This document shows, one piece after another, positions 62,246 to 64,000 of a stretch of DNA of 64,000 nucleotides; the stretch's first letter is position 1; each line of letters starts with the position of its first letter. This DNA is from Burkholderiaceae bacterium. GTDB lineage: Bacteria > Pseudomonadota > Gammaproteobacteria > Burkholderiales > Burkholderiaceae. The stretch is taken from the NCBI GenBank assembly GCA_947472645.1, contig CANJBQ010000001.1, forward strand, positions 81,970 to 145,969, written 5' to 3'. Under the pieces are notes generated by a model. The model was not told where the DNA came from. It did no database searches and worked only from the letters and a program-made list of their open reading frames with translations. The position numbers and the translations under genes were made by a program.

Positions 62246-63380
62246 TGCTTTGATTGCTGAGGCAAAAAATTTAGCGCAACCTTCAGCTGCTGTAATTGAA
62301 GTTCAACGCGTTTTGCAAATTTGCAATGCTTGTCGTTATTGTGAAGGATTTTGTGCAACGTTTCAGTCGATGACACGTCGCTTGGATTTTAATCCTGCCG
62401 ACATCCACTACATGGCGAACTTGTGCCATAACTGCGGAGCCTGTTTACATGCTTGCCAATACGCACCTCCCAACGAATTTGGTGTCAATATTCCGCAATC
62501 GATGGCTAAAGTTCGTCTGGAAACTTATCAAACCTTTGCTTGGCCAGCGAAGATGGGTGTTCTCTATCAAAAGAATGCTATCTCTTTAACCTTATTAACC
62601 TCTACAGCGATTATTTTATTTTTACTCACCTTAATCATGTCGTCGAATGGCTTATTTAATACCAATCTCGATGGTAATTTTTACGCGATTTTTCCGCATA
62701 ATAGTTTGGCTAAGATATTTGGATTTGTTTTTGTGGCGATGGTCATTGCATTAGGTATTGGAGTGATTAACTTTTGGCGCTCAATCTCTACTGACCCTAT
62801 GGCGGCTGGCGCAGTGAAAGATGCGACATACGATGTACTCACTTTAAAAAATTTAGGTGGTGGACATCAGCAAGGCTGCAATGAAGCAGATGATGCATTT
62901 TCATTATGGAGAAGGCACTTTCATCACATGACGTTTTACGGTTTTATGTTGTGCTTTGCTGCTACAAGTGTAGCGACCATCTTTCATTATGTTTTTGGAT
63001 GGGTAGCTCCATATTCTTATACCAGTTTACCGGTATTATTGGGCACCATTGGCGGTATAGGATTAGTCATTGGACCAATAGGTCTCTTATACCTCAACCT
63101 GAGGCGTCATGAATTACACGGCGATCATGCTCAAAAACCAATGGACCTTGGATTTATAGCTTCATTGTTAGCGATCAGTATTTCAGGTCTTGCATTATTA
63201 GCACTTCGAGAGACTACCTACATGGGTATTATTTTATGTATTCATCTAGGTTTTGTCATGGGCTTTTTCTTGATGATGCCCTATGGTAAGTTTGCACATG
63301 GCATTTACCGAAGTGCCGCACTTTTGAAAAATGCGATTGAAGTACGTATTGGAAAGACGGTCAGTGTTGGCTCTGATTAA
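62232..63380 (+). CDS. tcuB: TcuB: ferredoxin/membrane electron carrier for tricarballylate oxidation
   Basis: TcuB takes electrons from TcuA-FADH2 into the quinone pool. The 382-residue protein starts with two 4Fe-4S motifs, [13 protein letters not shown] and [18 protein letters not shown]. Six hydrophobic segments follow, including [20 protein letters not shown] and [20 protein letters not shown], with paired histidines ([12 protein letters not shown] and HLGFVMGF) that could bind heme b. Length and motif order fit the family. The overlap with tcuA shows coupled translation. It ends the catabolic operon; a weak hairpin at 63443-63473 follows without a T run. Confidence 0.9.
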   Translation: MQQLNALIAEAKNLAQPSAAVIEVQRVLQICNACRYCEGFCATFQSMTRRLDFNPADIHYMANLCHNCGACLHACQYAPPNEFGVNIPQSMAKVRLETYQTFAWPAKMGVLYQKNAISLTLLTSTAIILFLLTLIMSSNGLFNTNLDGNFYAIFPHNSLAKIFGFVFVAMVIALGIGVINFWRSISTDPMAAGAVKDATYDVLTLKNLGGGHQQGCNEADDAFSLWRRHFHHMTFYGFMLCFAATSVATIFHYVFGWVAPYSYTSLPVLLGTIGGIGLVIGPIGLLYLNLRRHELHGDHAQKPMDLGFIASLLAISISGLALLALRETTYMGIILCIHLGFVMGFFLMMPYGKFAHGIYRSAALLKNAIEVRIGKTVSVGSD

Positions 63381-63502
63381 CTGAGTTTAGAGTCATCCAG
63401 TATTTCAATCACGGCGATGATTCCCTGACGGCCTCTAATTCACTCGGGGATCAAAAGATATTTGTTTCCCGAGCGAGGTATTGATGGTGTAGCCAGTATC
63501 GA

Positions 63503-64000
63503 TTAATCTGCTTTGATGTTAGCGCTACTAATGAGTTGTTTCCAGCGGTTGTAATCCGTTTGGACTATCGTCTTCACTTCTGCTGGTGTTGGTGAAATTG
63601 GTTTTCCACCAGCTTTTTCAAATCGATCTTTCACCTCAGGCATGTTCGCGACTTTCTGAATTGCATCTTGCCATTTAACTAATATCTCTGGCGGTGTTTT
63701 TGCGGGAACAAACAACCCAAACCAAGACTCTAGCTGGATGTTGGATACACCAGTTTCGATAATGGTTGGTACAGCAGGTAAATTGGGGTTTCGTGAAGCG
63801 CCTGAAGTGGCATAAGCAATAACGCTACCAGCATCGATATGTGGCTTTGCTGTAGGTGACAGATCAAAGAATACATCGACACGGCCACCGATAATATCCG
63901 TATAGGCCGCTTGAGCACCTTTGTAAGGAACATGAACCACATCTACTCCAGCTTTATTCCAAAGGGCAGCTGCTAAGACATGCTGACCAGTCCCATTTCC
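63503..64000 (-). CDS. Bug-family (TctC-like) solute-binding protein, C-terminal part (5' end off the window)
   Basis: The minus-strand frame is open from the window edge and reads GNGTGQHVLAAALW and then VDVVHVPYKGAQAAYTDIIG, the conserved middle of Bug proteins. The usual C-terminal half follows (SWFGLFVPAKTPPEILVKWQ). The N-terminal signal peptide and first lobe lie beyond position 64000. A GTG at 63940 is not the real start, since homology continues upstream of it without a break. It is the second Bug gene beside the catabolic cluster, in the opposite direction to tcuAB, and could bind the same carboxylate or a related one. Confidence 0.85.
   Translation of the reverse strand, partial: GNGTGQHVLAAALWNKAGVDVVHVPYKGAQAAYTDIIGGRVDVFFDLSPTAKPHIDAGSVIAYATSGASRNPNLPAVPTIIETGVSNIQLESWFGLFVPAKTPPEILVKWQDAIQKVANMPEVKDRFEKAGGKPISPTPAEVKTIVQTDYNRWKQLISSANIKAD

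Noticed and set aside
63443..63473. Stem-loop after tcuB as a Rho-independent terminator
   Set aside because: The eight-base arms have one mismatch, the loop is 15 bases and no T run follows on either strand.

Overview
The window looks like chromosome from a low-GC betaproteobacterium of the order Burkholderiales, most probably a small freshwater Polynucleobacter-like bacterium. This is inference: it rests on the AT-rich sequence, Bug-type solute-binding proteins, a TcuAB pair, a HiPIP, and the gene orders tolQRAB-pal-cpoB-queC, glyA-nrdR and exbBD-lpxK-kdsB-adk. I found no rRNA, tRNA, CRISPR array, insertion sequence or phage module.

Layout. 1-9475 is a surface-glycan (LPS core/O-antigen) cluster: glycosyltransferases of families 25, 2, 4 and 9, an O-antigen ligase-like membrane protein, two adjacent FkbM-type methyltransferases, a DUF6492 protein and waaC. 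9487-16156 encodes a TolC/MacA/MacB efflux system with MacB split into separate ATPase and permease genes. Between macA and macB lies about 1 kb holding a decayed, fused mazEF relic and an XRE regulator. 16191-17816 is uppP and trmB. 17882-21373 is an accessory pocket of toxin-antitoxin genes: a Fic protein, an intact VapBC, an MNT-type nucleotidyltransferase whose HEPN partner is cut to a stub, and an intact HipBA. 21638-24600 holds gabD and a lytic transglycosylase.

24651-33983 is a long minus-strand gene string: the Tol-Pal envelope machine, CpoB, QueC, riboflavin synthesis (ribD, ribE, ribBA, ribH) and nusB. 34124-35827 is glyA-nrdR. 35908-37059 is an AAA ATPase/DUF4143 gene broken by one in-frame stop codon. 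37087-40919 is exbB-exbD-lpxK-ycaR-kdsB-adk. 41169-49381 is mostly housekeeping (xseA, sodB, murB, yajQ, an AEC transporter, xerD, plsY, folE), then a HiPIP with a Fur-box-like site upstream, then corA.

49523-64000 is an accessory catabolic region: a carboxymuconolactone-decarboxylase-like protein, a PaiB-like FMN protein, two MFS transporters, an amidase, and a LysR regulator divergent from a tight seven-gene cluster. That cluster encodes a FAD monooxygenase, a DapA-family aldolase/lyase, a Bug binding protein, a GlcG/HbpS protein, a 4,5-dihydroxyphthalate-decarboxylase-like protein, TcuA and TcuB. It reads as an uncharacterised route for uptake, hydroxylation, decarboxylation, C-C cleavage and oxidation of a polycarboxylated, possibly aromatic, compound. 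This is the best candidate here for an undescribed system. A second Bug gene is cut by the right edge.
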